Shown here piece by piece: positions 26,493 to 34,399 of a DNA stretch of 64,000 nt. Position 1 is the stretch's first letter. The number at the start of each line of letters is the position of its first letter. The notes under the pieces are model-generated. The model was not told the DNA's origin and did no database searches. It worked only from the letters and a program-made list of their open reading frames with translations. The stretch is from JAPOXR01 sp965219635 (GTDB lineage Bacteria > Pseudomonadota > Alphaproteobacteria > Rhodobacterales > Rhodobacteraceae). Location of the stretch: positions 3,782,001 through 3,846,000 of the forward strand of contig OZ244783.1 of NCBI GenBank assembly GCA_965219635.1, read 5' to 3'. The position numbers and the translations under genes were made by a program.

Positions 26493-26783
26493 GGTGGTCT
26501 CCGCATCGTTTGTTTCTGTGATCTGCCAATTCTTGCGGCACTGCCTGAGCGGCCAGTCTCGCTGGCATCATGCTTCACGATTTCAGGTAAATCCGCAACC
26601 CGGTTGCCGAGCCGCATGTCAGCAAGAGCCGTCGACCAACCGGAGTCAAACACATGTGTCCGGGATGCTGGCGGGCGGTTTCATGAGGCAACGGGTTGAT
26701 GCTAAGGAAGGCAGTGCGTTGGTTCGGGCTCCAGGTTGCCAGCCAGGAAGCCGGCTTGAGATCACTGTATTCGGACACGGGTA

Positions 26784-27746
26784 ATGATCAGGACAATCGT
26801 GGAAGGCGGCCGGGATGCCACTCTTCCATTCCACTTGCGGAATTCCCCGGTGCGCGGCCGGGTGGCCAGGCTCGACGAGGTGCTGGACGATGTGCTTCGT
26901 CGACACAACTACCCGGAGGAAGTGAACCTCATTGTCGCGGAAGCGGCAGTGATTACTGTTCTGGTAGGGCAACTGGTGAACCCGGGCTGGAAATTCTCCC
27001 TTCAGTTCAGAAGCGACGGACCTCTGCGGATGCTGGCTGCCGACTACATCGCCCCGACGGTTGCCAGCGAACCGGCTCGTATACGCGCCTATGCGAGCAT
27101 CCGGCAGAATGGCTTTGACGCTCGCTCAAGCAACCTGATCAGTTGCACTGACAAGGGCTATCTGGCCATGCTCATTGACCGGGGCGATGGTCGCGAACCT
27201 TTCAAGGGGCTTTCGGAGATCACTGGCACTTCGCTTGCCGAATGCGCCGAGAATTACTTCCTGAAGTCCGAGCAGATTCCAACCCGTATTGCGGTAGCAA
27301 CTGGCTTGACAGGCGGAAACGGGAAACCAAACCGCCGCGCCGGTGGAATGATGATCCAGCGCATGGCGGAATCGTCCAGGCCCCATGCGGATGCCCCGGC
27401 AAGTGATACTCAGGGACTGGCCAGCAGCGATGAGGACTGGGCCAGGGCTTGCGCCCTATTTGCAACTGCCGAGCCTGATGAACTTCTCGGTCCGGAGCCG
27501 TCGGCGCCCGAACTCCTCTACCGGTTGTTTCATGAGGATGTTCCGGTAGCCGCAGCAGCCCAGCCGGTCATGTTCGGGTGCACTTGCTCGGCCGAACGCG
27601 TTCGTCAGAGCCTCTCAATATACTCGGCCAAGGACATTGCCACCATGACGAACGAGAACAATGTCGTTACGGCCGACTGCGAGTTCTGCGGAACCCGCTA
27701 TGAACTTGATCCGCAGGAACTTGGATTTGAGGCAGCGTCGCAGTGA
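26784..27746 (+). CDS. hslO: Redox-regulated chaperone Hsp33
   Basis: A 320-residue holdase activated by oxidative unfolding. The N-terminal domain includes LIVAEAAVITVLVGQLVNPG and GPLRMLAADYIAP. The C-terminal zinc switch has CTCSAERVRQSL (CxC) and DCEFCGTRYELDP (CxxC), the four zinc-binding cysteines. The gene starts a plus-strand run in which the next start (27743) overlaps its stop, suggesting coupled translation with the Nudix gene. Confidence 0.95.
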   Translation: MIRTIVEGGRDATLPFHLRNSPVRGRVARLDEVLDDVLRRHNYPEEVNLIVAEAAVITVLVGQLVNPGWKFSLQFRSDGPLRMLAADYIAPTVASEPARIRAYASIRQNGFDARSSNLISCTDKGYLAMLIDRGDGREPFKGLSEITGTSLAECAENYFLKSEQIPTRIAVATGLTGGNGKPNRRAGGMMIQRMAESSRPHADAPASDTQGLASSDEDWARACALFATAEPDELLGPEPSAPELLYRLFHEDVPVAAAAQPVMFGCTCSAERVRQSLSIYSAKDIATMTNENNVVTADCEFCGTRYELDPQELGFEAASQ

Positions 27747-28354
27747 GCAATAGCGATAGCCTTGAACACTTGCGGTCGATCCTGACGGGCTACAGCCGTT
27801 CAACGTCCGATTACGACCTCAACCAACACTTGCCAGGCGTTGATGGAGGCCGCCTGGTCGAAGCGGGAGTGCTGATCCCCATCCTTTGCCGGAAGGACCA
27901 GTTGAGCATGGTGCTCACGCGCCGGGCAGAGCACCTTAAACATCACGCCGGACAGGTTTCGTTCCCGGGAGGACGTCTGGAGCCGGAGGACATCAATCAT
28001 CGCGCTGCCGCACTAAGGGAGGCGCAGGAGGAAATAGGTCTTGATCCGGCGCTGGTCGACATTCTTGGCCAGTGCCCGGTGCATGAAACCGCAACCGGGT
28101 TTCGCATTACGCCATTCGTCGGCGTCCTTGATGGCATGGCGCAGCTTGTTCGTTGCGAACGGGAGGTTGCCGAAATCTTCGAGATTCCATTCGAGTTTGC
28201 CATGAACCCTGAAAATTTCGTCATCGAGTGGAGGCCATGGAAGGGTGGCCGGCGTTACTACAGGGCCATCTCCCATGACGGACGCCATATCTGGGGAGCA
28301 ACCGCCGGCATTCTGTACGGGCTGGCGAGGCGATACACAGACCGATGCGCATAG
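27743..28354 (+). CDS. CoA pyrophosphatase-like Nudix hydrolase
   Basis: A 203-residue Nudix protein. The Nudix box starts at GGRLEPEDINHRAAALREAQ and continues EEIGL, matching Gx5Ex7REUxEExGU. LTRRAEHLKHHAGQVSFPGG just before it is the extended motif of CoA diphosphatases, which remove oxidised CoA or related pyrophosphates. It begins with GTG overlapping the hslO stop and its end overlaps cca by ten bases. This order (hsp33, nudix, cca) is common in alphaproteobacteria. Confidence 0.9.
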   Translation: MSNSDSLEHLRSILTGYSRSTSDYDLNQHLPGVDGGRLVEAGVLIPILCRKDQLSMVLTRRAEHLKHHAGQVSFPGGRLEPEDINHRAAALREAQEEIGLDPALVDILGQCPVHETATGFRITPFVGVLDGMAQLVRCEREVAEIFEIPFEFAMNPENFVIEWRPWKGGRRYYRAISHDGRHIWGATAGILYGLARRYTDRCA

Positions 28355-29541
28355 AGCCCCCATGGTCAGGGAACGAAGCGGCTGGCTTCGTCAGTAGCAC
28401 GCTTGAGGCTGTCGGCCACAGGGCCCTGATTGTAGGAGGCGCCGTCAGGAATGCCGTTCTCGGACTTCCAGCCGGGGACATTGATGTTGCGACAGATGTG
28501 CCCCCCGAAACTGTCGTGGAGGTGTTTTCCGGAACTGATGCGGGTCTGCGCACCTTTGGACTGAAGTTTGGAACCGTGCTCATCATCCGCCGCGGAATTC
28601 CGATAGAGGTGACGAGCTTCAGAAAGGACATCGAGACCGATGGGCGCCATGCCCGGGTCGTATACACCGACCGGGTAGAGGAGGATGCCAGGCGCCGCGA
28701 TTTCACCATCAACGCGATCTATGCGGAATTTGACGGCACTATAGTTGATCCACTGGACGGGTTTGAGGATCTGCTTGCACGCCGGGTGCGGTTCGTCGGC
28801 GCTGCCGCGCAGCGCATCCGCGAGGACCGGCTACGGATGCTGCGCTTCTTCAGATTCCATGCCCTGATTGGCGACCAGTCACGCGGGATGGACGAAGCTG
28901 CCCTTGCTGCCGTCAGCGAGCATTCGGAGGGAATTCGAATTGTCTCAGCCGAAAGGGTGACATCGGAACTGCTGGGATTGCTGGGAGCCGCAACACCTTC
29001 ACAGTCGGTATCGGGAATGGCCGGTACCGGTTTGCTGGAGGAAGTCCTGCCGGGAGCCAATCCCGATCCACTTTCCGGCCTGGAGGAACTCGAACGACGG
29101 TGCAACGTCGCTCCTTCGCCGCTTCGCAGGCTTGCGCTGTTGGGAGGCAACATGGAAAGGTTGCGGCTTGATCGGCGTTCCACAGCACGCCTGGACCGTT
29201 TGACTGCCGGGAGCCATGAAGATGCAGAAGTGCTCGGATACTTGTTTGGCCGCGAAGACGGGCTGGATATGGCCTTGCTGACTGCGGCGCGGACGGACCT
29301 GGTGCCACCGCCGGATCTGGTGGACCGGATCAATTCAGGCGCATCCCGGCGCTTTCCGGTCAAAGCATGCCAACTGCCTCAGGAACTGAAGGGAAAGGCA
29401 GTGGGGCAGGCGCTGCGGGAACTGGAGAAGAAATGGATGGAGTCCGGGTTCCAATTGACGGCAAAGGACTTGTTGATGCCGACCGGAAACCAGCCCACTC
29501 CTGAAGACCTGGCCGGGCACCGGCAACAAGGCAGTGGCTGA
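28345..29541 (+). CDS. cca: CCA tRNA nucleotidyltransferase
   Basis: A 398-residue class II nucleotidyltransferase. The active-site loop is LIVGGAVRNAVLGLPAGDID, with carboxylates continuing DVATD. RRDFTINAIY provides the base-selection region and AAQRIREDRLRMLRFFRFHA the neck. It adds or repairs the 3'-CCA end of tRNAs. It overlaps the Nudix gene upstream and is followed six bases later by the ABC exporter. An HD domain is not evident, as expected for the alphaproteobacterial form. Confidence 0.93.
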   Translation: MRIEPPWSGNEAAGFVSSTLEAVGHRALIVGGAVRNAVLGLPAGDIDVATDVPPETVVEVFSGTDAGLRTFGLKFGTVLIIRRGIPIEVTSFRKDIETDGRHARVVYTDRVEEDARRRDFTINAIYAEFDGTIVDPLDGFEDLLARRVRFVGAAAQRIREDRLRMLRFFRFHALIGDQSRGMDEAALAAVSEHSEGIRIVSAERVTSELLGLLGAATPSQSVSGMAGTGLLEEVLPGANPDPLSGLEELERRCNVAPSPLRRLALLGGNMERLRLDRRSTARLDRLTAGSHEDAEVLGYLFGREDGLDMALLTAARTDLVPPPDLVDRINSGASRRFPVKACQLPQELKGKAVGQALRELEKKWMESGFQLTAKDLLMPTGNQPTPEDLAGHRQQGSG

Positions 29542-29546
29542 AACCC

Positions 29547-31445
29547 GTGTCGGCCAGTGAACATGAGAGTTTCTCCCAACCAACGCTGGGCAAGCGTCTG
29601 CTTGAGGTTTTCGCAAGGCGTATCTGGAGGATAGATCCATATCTGCGGCCTGCTCAGGAGCCACCCAATACGCTCGGCAGGTTCTATCTCTGGTGCCTCA
29701 AGGGTTCCTTGCCCGTCGTTGCGGCAGGTTCAATCGTTTCGATGATGGCAGGGACTCTTGAGGTCTACACTGCACTTCTGCTCGGATTGGTCATCGACAG
29801 CGCGGTTGGCAGCGACCGCAGCCTGTATTTTTCCGAAAACACATTTCTGCTTGTTGGCGCTATCGGGTTCTTTGTCGTGCTGCGGCCAATCATATTCGGC
29901 TTGAGTTCGCTATTCTCTTCCACTGTCATAGCGCCGAATGTGGGCGCCCTTGTCTTGTCCCGGCTGCACCGGCACACGATGGAGCAGTCGGTTTCCTTCT
30001 TTGACGACGACTTTGCCGGGCGCATTTCCCAGAAACAACTGCAAGCATCCCGCGCCGTAACCGATACGGTTGTAGAGATCGTGAATGTGGTTTCATTTGT
30101 TGCGGCCTCGCTTGCCGGTTCGCTTCTCCTGCTTTCCTCGATTGATGTCAGGGTGGCGGCAGCGCTCGCCTTGTGGGTGCTGATCTATCTGTTGCTCATA
30201 CGCTGGTTCCTCCCGCGCATCCGGGAGAGATCGCGGGAACGCGCCGGTGCAAGGTCGATGCTGTCTGGCCAGATCGTCGATACCATCACAAACATCCGGA
30301 CCGTGAAGCTCTTTGCCCACAGCAAGTATGAAGACGAAGCTGCCCTCGGTGCCCTTGAGAACTTCCGCCTCATGGCTCTCGGTTTTGGGAGGGTGGCTTC
30401 TGCCTTCAGGTTTGCTTTGATGTCGGCTTCAGGACTGCTTCCCATCGTTCTCGTCGGCGGCACATTGGTTCTGTGGTCGCAGGGGGCAGCCTCTCCCGGT
30501 GATATAGCGGCCACCGGAGCGGTCTCACTGCGGATTGCCCAGATGTCCGGATGGGTGAGTTTCGTGCTGATGGCAATCTACTCGAACGTCGGTGAAGCTG
30601 AGGACGGCATGCGGACATTGGCCGTAACGCACGGCATGCGCGACAAACCAGGTGCACAGCCACTGCCGACGGTCAATGGTGCGGTGGAATTCGAAAATGT
30701 TTCCTTCGCCTACGATCGCAGGGATGGAGGGCTGCGCAATGTCAGCTTCAGGATCGAACCGAAGGAGCATCTGGGGCTGGTCGGGTCATCGGGTGCCGGC
30801 AAGTCCACTTGTGCGGCGCTTCTGATGCGGCTTTATGATCCGGAACAGGGCAGGGTGCTGATCGACGGTCACGATATACGCGACGTGACGCAGGAAAGTC
30901 TGAGGTCCAGGATCAGCATGGTGACCCAGGAAACAGCCATGTTCAACCGGTCGGCGCTTGAGAATATCGCCTACGGCAAACCGGGAGCAAGCAAGGAGGA
31001 AGTCATTGAGGCCGCGAAGCAAGCGGAAGCTCACGAGTTCATACTCGATCTCAGGGACCAGACTGGAAGAACAGGATACGATGCGCATCTGGGCGAGCGC
31101 GGGGTAAAGCTGTCGGGAGGCCAGCGGCAGCGGATCGCCCTGGCCCGCGCCGTGCTGAAGGAGGCGCCAATCCTGATACTCGACGAGGCAACCTCGGCTC
31201 TCGACTCAACTGTGGAAGCATCAATTCAAGACGCGCTTCGGCAGGTCATGGCGGGCAAGACGGTGATTGCAATTGCCCACAGGCTCTCCACGATCCTGCG
31301 GATGCATCGCATATTGGTATTGGAAGAGGGCGAACTGGTCGAACAAGGGACACATGACGAACTGCTTGCCATGGGCGGTCACTTTACCCGCCACTGGGAC
31401 CGGCAGCTTGGTGGTTTCATCGGACTTGATCATGCGGCGGAGTAG
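29547..31445 (+). CDS. ABC exporter, fused permease and ATPase
   Basis: A 632-residue type IV ABC exporter half-transporter. Six membrane helices lie at about residues 50-340 (TLEVYTALLLGLVIDSAV, FVAASLAGSLLLL). The nucleotide-binding domain holds GSSGAGKST (about 413-421), a Q-loop, the signature LSGGQRQRIALARAVL (about 521), ILILDEATSALDS (Walker B and D-loop) and AIAHRLST (H-loop). Exporters of this group move lipids, peptides or drugs, probably as homodimers. A GTG start follows cca by six bases. The substrate is unknown. Confidence 0.92.
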   Translation: MSASEHESFSQPTLGKRLLEVFARRIWRIDPYLRPAQEPPNTLGRFYLWCLKGSLPVVAAGSIVSMMAGTLEVYTALLLGLVIDSAVGSDRSLYFSENTFLLVGAIGFFVVLRPIIFGLSSLFSSTVIAPNVGALVLSRLHRHTMEQSVSFFDDDFAGRISQKQLQASRAVTDTVVEIVNVVSFVAASLAGSLLLLSSIDVRVAAALALWVLIYLLLIRWFLPRIRERSRERAGARSMLSGQIVDTITNIRTVKLFAHSKYEDEAALGALENFRLMALGFGRVASAFRFALMSASGLLPIVLVGGTLVLWSQGAASPGDIAATGAVSLRIAQMSGWVSFVLMAIYSNVGEAEDGMRTLAVTHGMRDKPGAQPLPTVNGAVEFENVSFAYDRRDGGLRNVSFRIEPKEHLGLVGSSGAGKSTCAALLMRLYDPEQGRVLIDGHDIRDVTQESLRSRISMVTQETAMFNRSALENIAYGKPGASKEEVIEAAKQAEAHEFILDLRDQTGRTGYDAHLGERGVKLSGGQRQRIALARAVLKEAPILILDEATSALDSTVEASIQDALRQVMAGKTVIAIAHRLSTILRMHRILVLEEGELVEQGTHDELLAMGGHFTRHWDRQLGGFIGLDHAAE

Positions 31446-31489
31446 CGTATTCCGCCGACTTCTTCAGAATTGCAGAAGCTGGAGTTGAG

Positions 31490-32725
31490 ATGAAGATCAG
31501 CAGCAGGCTGGCCAGCGCCAGGGAGTCGGGAACTGCCCGCATTGCAGCAATTGCAAGAGAGATGGCAGCGTCGGGAAAGACCGTCTTCAATCTCAGCGTC
31601 GGCGAACCGGATTTTGACACTCCCGGGTTCATCATAGAGGCAGCTCACAGGGCAGTGCTGGATGGGCAGACCCGCTATACCGACGTAGCTGGCACCAGCG
31701 AACTGCGCGAAGCCGTTGCGGCCAAGTTCAGTGAAGAGAATTCGATTGATTGCGCAGCGGCGGATATCATCGTCGGCACCGGGGCAAAGCAGCTGATATT
31801 CAATGCACTCCTGGCAAGCGTGGATGCAGGCGATGAAGTGATAATCCCGGTTCCCAGTTGGGTCAGCTACCCGGACATGGTCACGATTGCCGGCGGAGTT
31901 CCGAAACTGGTCCAGTGTGGCCCTCGTAGCGGCTTCAAGATCACGGCTGAATTGTTGGAGGCTGCCATCACCCCTGAAACCCGTTGGCTAATCCTCAATT
32001 CTCCGGGGAATCCTACGGGGGCAGTCTATACCTCGGAAGAACTCGCTGAGTTGGCGTATGTGCTCCGGCAGCATCCACAGGTCGCGATTGCAAGCGACGA
32101 CATCTATGAGAAGATCCGCTTTGAAGGCCGGGAATTTGCCACAATGGCGCAGGTAGCACCTGACCTCGCCGGCCGGACCCTGACAGTCAATGGTGTTTCC
32201 AAGTCCATGGCGATGACAGGCTGGCGCATTGGCTATGCGACCGGGCCTGCGGGCCTCGTTGCAGCCATGAAGAAGCTGCAAGGGCAGTCCACAACAAATG
32301 CTTCAAGCGTTGGCCAGGCTGCTGCGCTTGCCGCGCTGAGGAACCGGGAAGCTGCGGACAGGTTCATTGAAGAATGCGTCAAGGCCTATGAATTCCGCCG
32401 CAACCTCGTCCATTCGGAGCTGTCCGATATTGGAGGCATTGAGAGCCGCTTGCCCGAGGGCGCGTTCTACCACTTTATCGGATGCAGTGAGTTGATCGGT
32501 GCGCGTGCCCCGGATGGCACCCGGATGATGACCGACGGCGCAATTTGCGAGTATCTGCTGAAGGCCGGAGGAGTCTGTGCGGTGCCCGGCACCGAATTCG
32601 GGGGGGCAGGGTATTTCCGATTGAGCTTTGCGGCTTCAGAGGAGGTGCTCCGGGAGGCGTGCAATCAGATCAGGAGTTGCCTGGCTGACCTTCAATTGGC
32701 TTCCGTGGAATCCGGTGCGAAGTAG
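31490..32725 (+). CDS. Aspartate/aromatic-type aminotransferase (PLP class I)
   Basis: A 411-residue fold-type I aminotransferase. NLSVGEPDFDTP, IIVGTGAKQLIFNALLA, LILNSPGNPTGAVY (cofactor Asn) and NGVSKSMAMTGWRIGYATGP (PLP lysine) appear in order, with RLSFAAS near the C-terminus carrying the substrate-carboxylate Arg. It resembles the alphaproteobacterial AatA group that transaminates aspartate, and often prephenate. It is the last gene of the hslO-side run and overlaps the convergent DapA-like gene by 34 bp at the 3' ends. Confidence 0.92.
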   Translation: MKISSRLASARESGTARIAAIAREMAASGKTVFNLSVGEPDFDTPGFIIEAAHRAVLDGQTRYTDVAGTSELREAVAAKFSEENSIDCAAADIIVGTGAKQLIFNALLASVDAGDEVIIPVPSWVSYPDMVTIAGGVPKLVQCGPRSGFKITAELLEAAITPETRWLILNSPGNPTGAVYTSEELAELAYVLRQHPQVAIASDDIYEKIRFEGREFATMAQVAPDLAGRTLTVNGVSKSMAMTGWRIGYATGPAGLVAAMKKLQGQSTTNASSVGQAAALAALRNREAADRFIEECVKAYEFRRNLVHSELSDIGGIESRLPEGAFYHFIGCSELIGARAPDGTRMMTDGAICEYLLKAGGVCAVPGTEFGGAGYFRLSFAASEEVLREACNQIRSCLADLQLASVESGAK

Positions 32726-33627
32726 CGCCGAAGACTGGCGATCCTGTCCAACTCGCTGGCGAGTTCCTGGGCAACGGTTTCATTGAGTTCGACGTTTGGT
32801 GGTGCCGTGCGCGCCCACTCGGGATCATTGCGGTAGATTGCCATGACCGCCTTGGTGGCGCTCACATTGCCCTTTGCCGAGATTGCCGCCCTGACTTCGG
32901 TGATTTGCCTGTCAAGTTCAGAGCCTTCCGGCCCGGCGCCCACGGCAATTCTGCGGGCGACTATGGGCGCGGACAGATTTGCGGTCGCCGAGATGCAACC
33001 CCATCCTCCTGCCTCCAGAGTGCGCACAGCAAGAGTCTCCGATCCGGCGAACACCTGGAATCCCGGGAAATTGCGGAGGAAGGCCGATGTGTTGCTGAAG
33101 TCACCGCTGCTGTCCTTCAGACCAACGAACATGCCCGGGTGGCTGTGGCGAAGGCGGCGGACCAGTTCGACAGTTATGGGCACGTTCGACATTTGCGGGA
33201 AATGATAGAGGAAGATGCGGGCGGTTTCTGGCAAGCCATTCGCAACGGCAGCAAAATAGTTGAACAGGCCGTCTTCAGATGGATTTTTGTAATAGTAGGG
33301 AGGCAGCATCAACAGGCCGCCAGCGCCAGCCTTCAGCGCCGCCTGCGAAGCCAGCACTGTTTCCTCGATCGATGTGGAACCGGTACCGATGATCAGCCGT
33401 TGTTTGGGTAGGTCGCTGGATCCAATGGCTTCGATCATGCGCAGCCGTTGTTCCATTCCCAGCGAATTCGCTTCTCCTGTTGTTCCAAGCGGAGCCAGCC
33501 CGTCGCAGCCGATGTTCAGCAGCCAGCGGCAATGTTCGAGGAAGCGTTGAATGTCGGGTTGTCCATCCTTCAACAAGGGGGTGGAAACCGCAGTGTAGAC
33601 GCCTTTGGGGCAAGAGCTGGCAACCAT
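32692..33627 (-). CDS. DapA/N-acetylneuraminate lyase superfamily aldolase (paralog of DapA)
   Basis: A 311-residue TIM barrel. CDGLAPLGTTGEANSLG is the GTTGE keto-acid binding motif, IFLYHFPQMSN carries the catalytic Tyr and FVGLKDSSGDFSN the Schiff-base lysine. The sequence differs clearly from the dapA copy at 49672, which sits with smpB and is the likely lysine-pathway enzyme. This copy probably acts in catabolism of another keto-acid or sugar acid. It is transcribed towards the aminotransferase and overlaps it. Confidence 0.88.
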   Translation of the reverse strand: MVASSCPKGVYTAVSTPLLKDGQPDIQRFLEHCRWLLNIGCDGLAPLGTTGEANSLGMEQRLRMIEAIGSSDLPKQRLIIGTGSTSIEETVLASQAALKAGAGGLLMLPPYYYKNPSEDGLFNYFAAVANGLPETARIFLYHFPQMSNVPITVELVRRLRHSHPGMFVGLKDSSGDFSNTSAFLRNFPGFQVFAGSETLAVRTLEAGGWGCISATANLSAPIVARRIAVGAGPEGSELDRQITEVRAAISAKGNVSATKAVMAIYRNDPEWARTAPPNVELNETVAQELASELDRIASLRRYFAPDSTEAN

Positions 33628-34164
33628 GAATGCTCCTGTTGTGCAGGTTCCTCTTGGAAGCGCACTACAGAAAGATGCGCGCGACCAGTGTCAATGGGAC
33701 CGCCACTACCAAACAAGTTGATCCCGGCGCAATCCTGACCGGCTCCGGCGCCGCTTCCGGGGCAGTTCTGGAGCAGGATGAAGCGATCGCCGGGAGTCCT
33801 TACCGCCCCCTTTGGGTGTTGCCGGCCGGCCGCGGGTTTCGGTCATGGCGTATTGAAGTTGCCGAGACTCCTGTTGCCCTGAAATTGCCGGCTTCCTTCG
33901 CCGGCATGGGATTTGGCCAAATCCGGGCCATACACATGGCTTCTGAATGGCCCTGTTCACTCTGTTGGAGACCCTCATCCACTAGCCCCGTACGGCCTTG
34001 CGCTTTCACAAGGCAATAGAAGACCGGCCAAACCGGCATCCGTATTTCACCTCAGTTCCGGTTCGTGCCTGCGCCATATTTCAATGCCTTAGGGATCAAG
34101 GTCAAGCTATGGATGGCTTTGTGTACACCAAATACAGCAGCAGAGAGAAAATATTGTTGAATAG
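33628..34164. other. Long non-coding stretch before the FN3-barrel cluster
   Basis: About 540 bp. It contains a 7-bp hairpin TGCCGGC/GCCGGCA at 33886-33906 and becomes AT-rich from 34130 onwards. No convincing gene was found. An imperfect dyad ATATTGTT ... AACAATAT (34151-34177) encloses the palindrome at 34165 and may be the promoter or operator of the first barrel gene. Confidence 0.5.
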
Positions 34165-34174
34165 TTGTTAACAA
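34165..34174. promoter_or_regulatory. Palindrome TTGTTAACAA, same ten bases as at 1397
   Basis: A perfect 10-bp palindrome inside the AT-rich segment directly left of the conserved leader of the first barrel gene. The sequence is identical to that in the LysR-TRAP region. A shared regulator is possible, but chance cannot be excluded for an AT-rich word. Confidence 0.3.
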
Positions 34175-34176
34175 TA

Positions 34177-34399
34177 TGCTGTATACAGCCCATGTCGCAG
34201 TGCATCGACATGATCGCCAATCGGCAAACCAAGCTGTGGAGCATTCGATGCGCTCCCAGGCAGGCCGAGCACTGTGTCCATTTCTGGCTCTTTGGGATCC
34301 CCTACGGCCTGAATCCCAACTCACCCGACACTCACATGCAATCGCACTGTTGAACCTGCCGGTTTCAGATCAACTCTTGAAGGAGGAACATAGAGTATC
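34177..34399 (+). repeat. Leader repeat, copy 1 (5' region of first FN3-barrel gene)
   Basis: About 223 nt homologous to 38078-38301 and 41480-41703, beginning TGCTGTAT and ending GAGTATC right at the start codon. It is more diverged than the other two copies. Blocks such as GCCAATCGGCAA, GAGCATTC, TGTGTCCA and CTCTTG(A/G) are shared by all three. AAGGAGG lies 14 bases before the ATG. A short frame through the leader ends with a TGA that overlaps the gene's ATG (ATGA). Confidence 0.8.

Noticed and set aside
30093..30663. Minus-strand frames inside the ABC exporter gene
   Set aside because: They are antisense shadows of a well-supported exporter; no independent motif.
33630..34019. 129-codon plus-strand frame between the DapA-like gene and the barrel array
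   Set aside because: No recognisable domain, no ribosome site, low-complexity composition, and no counterpart before copies 2 or 3.
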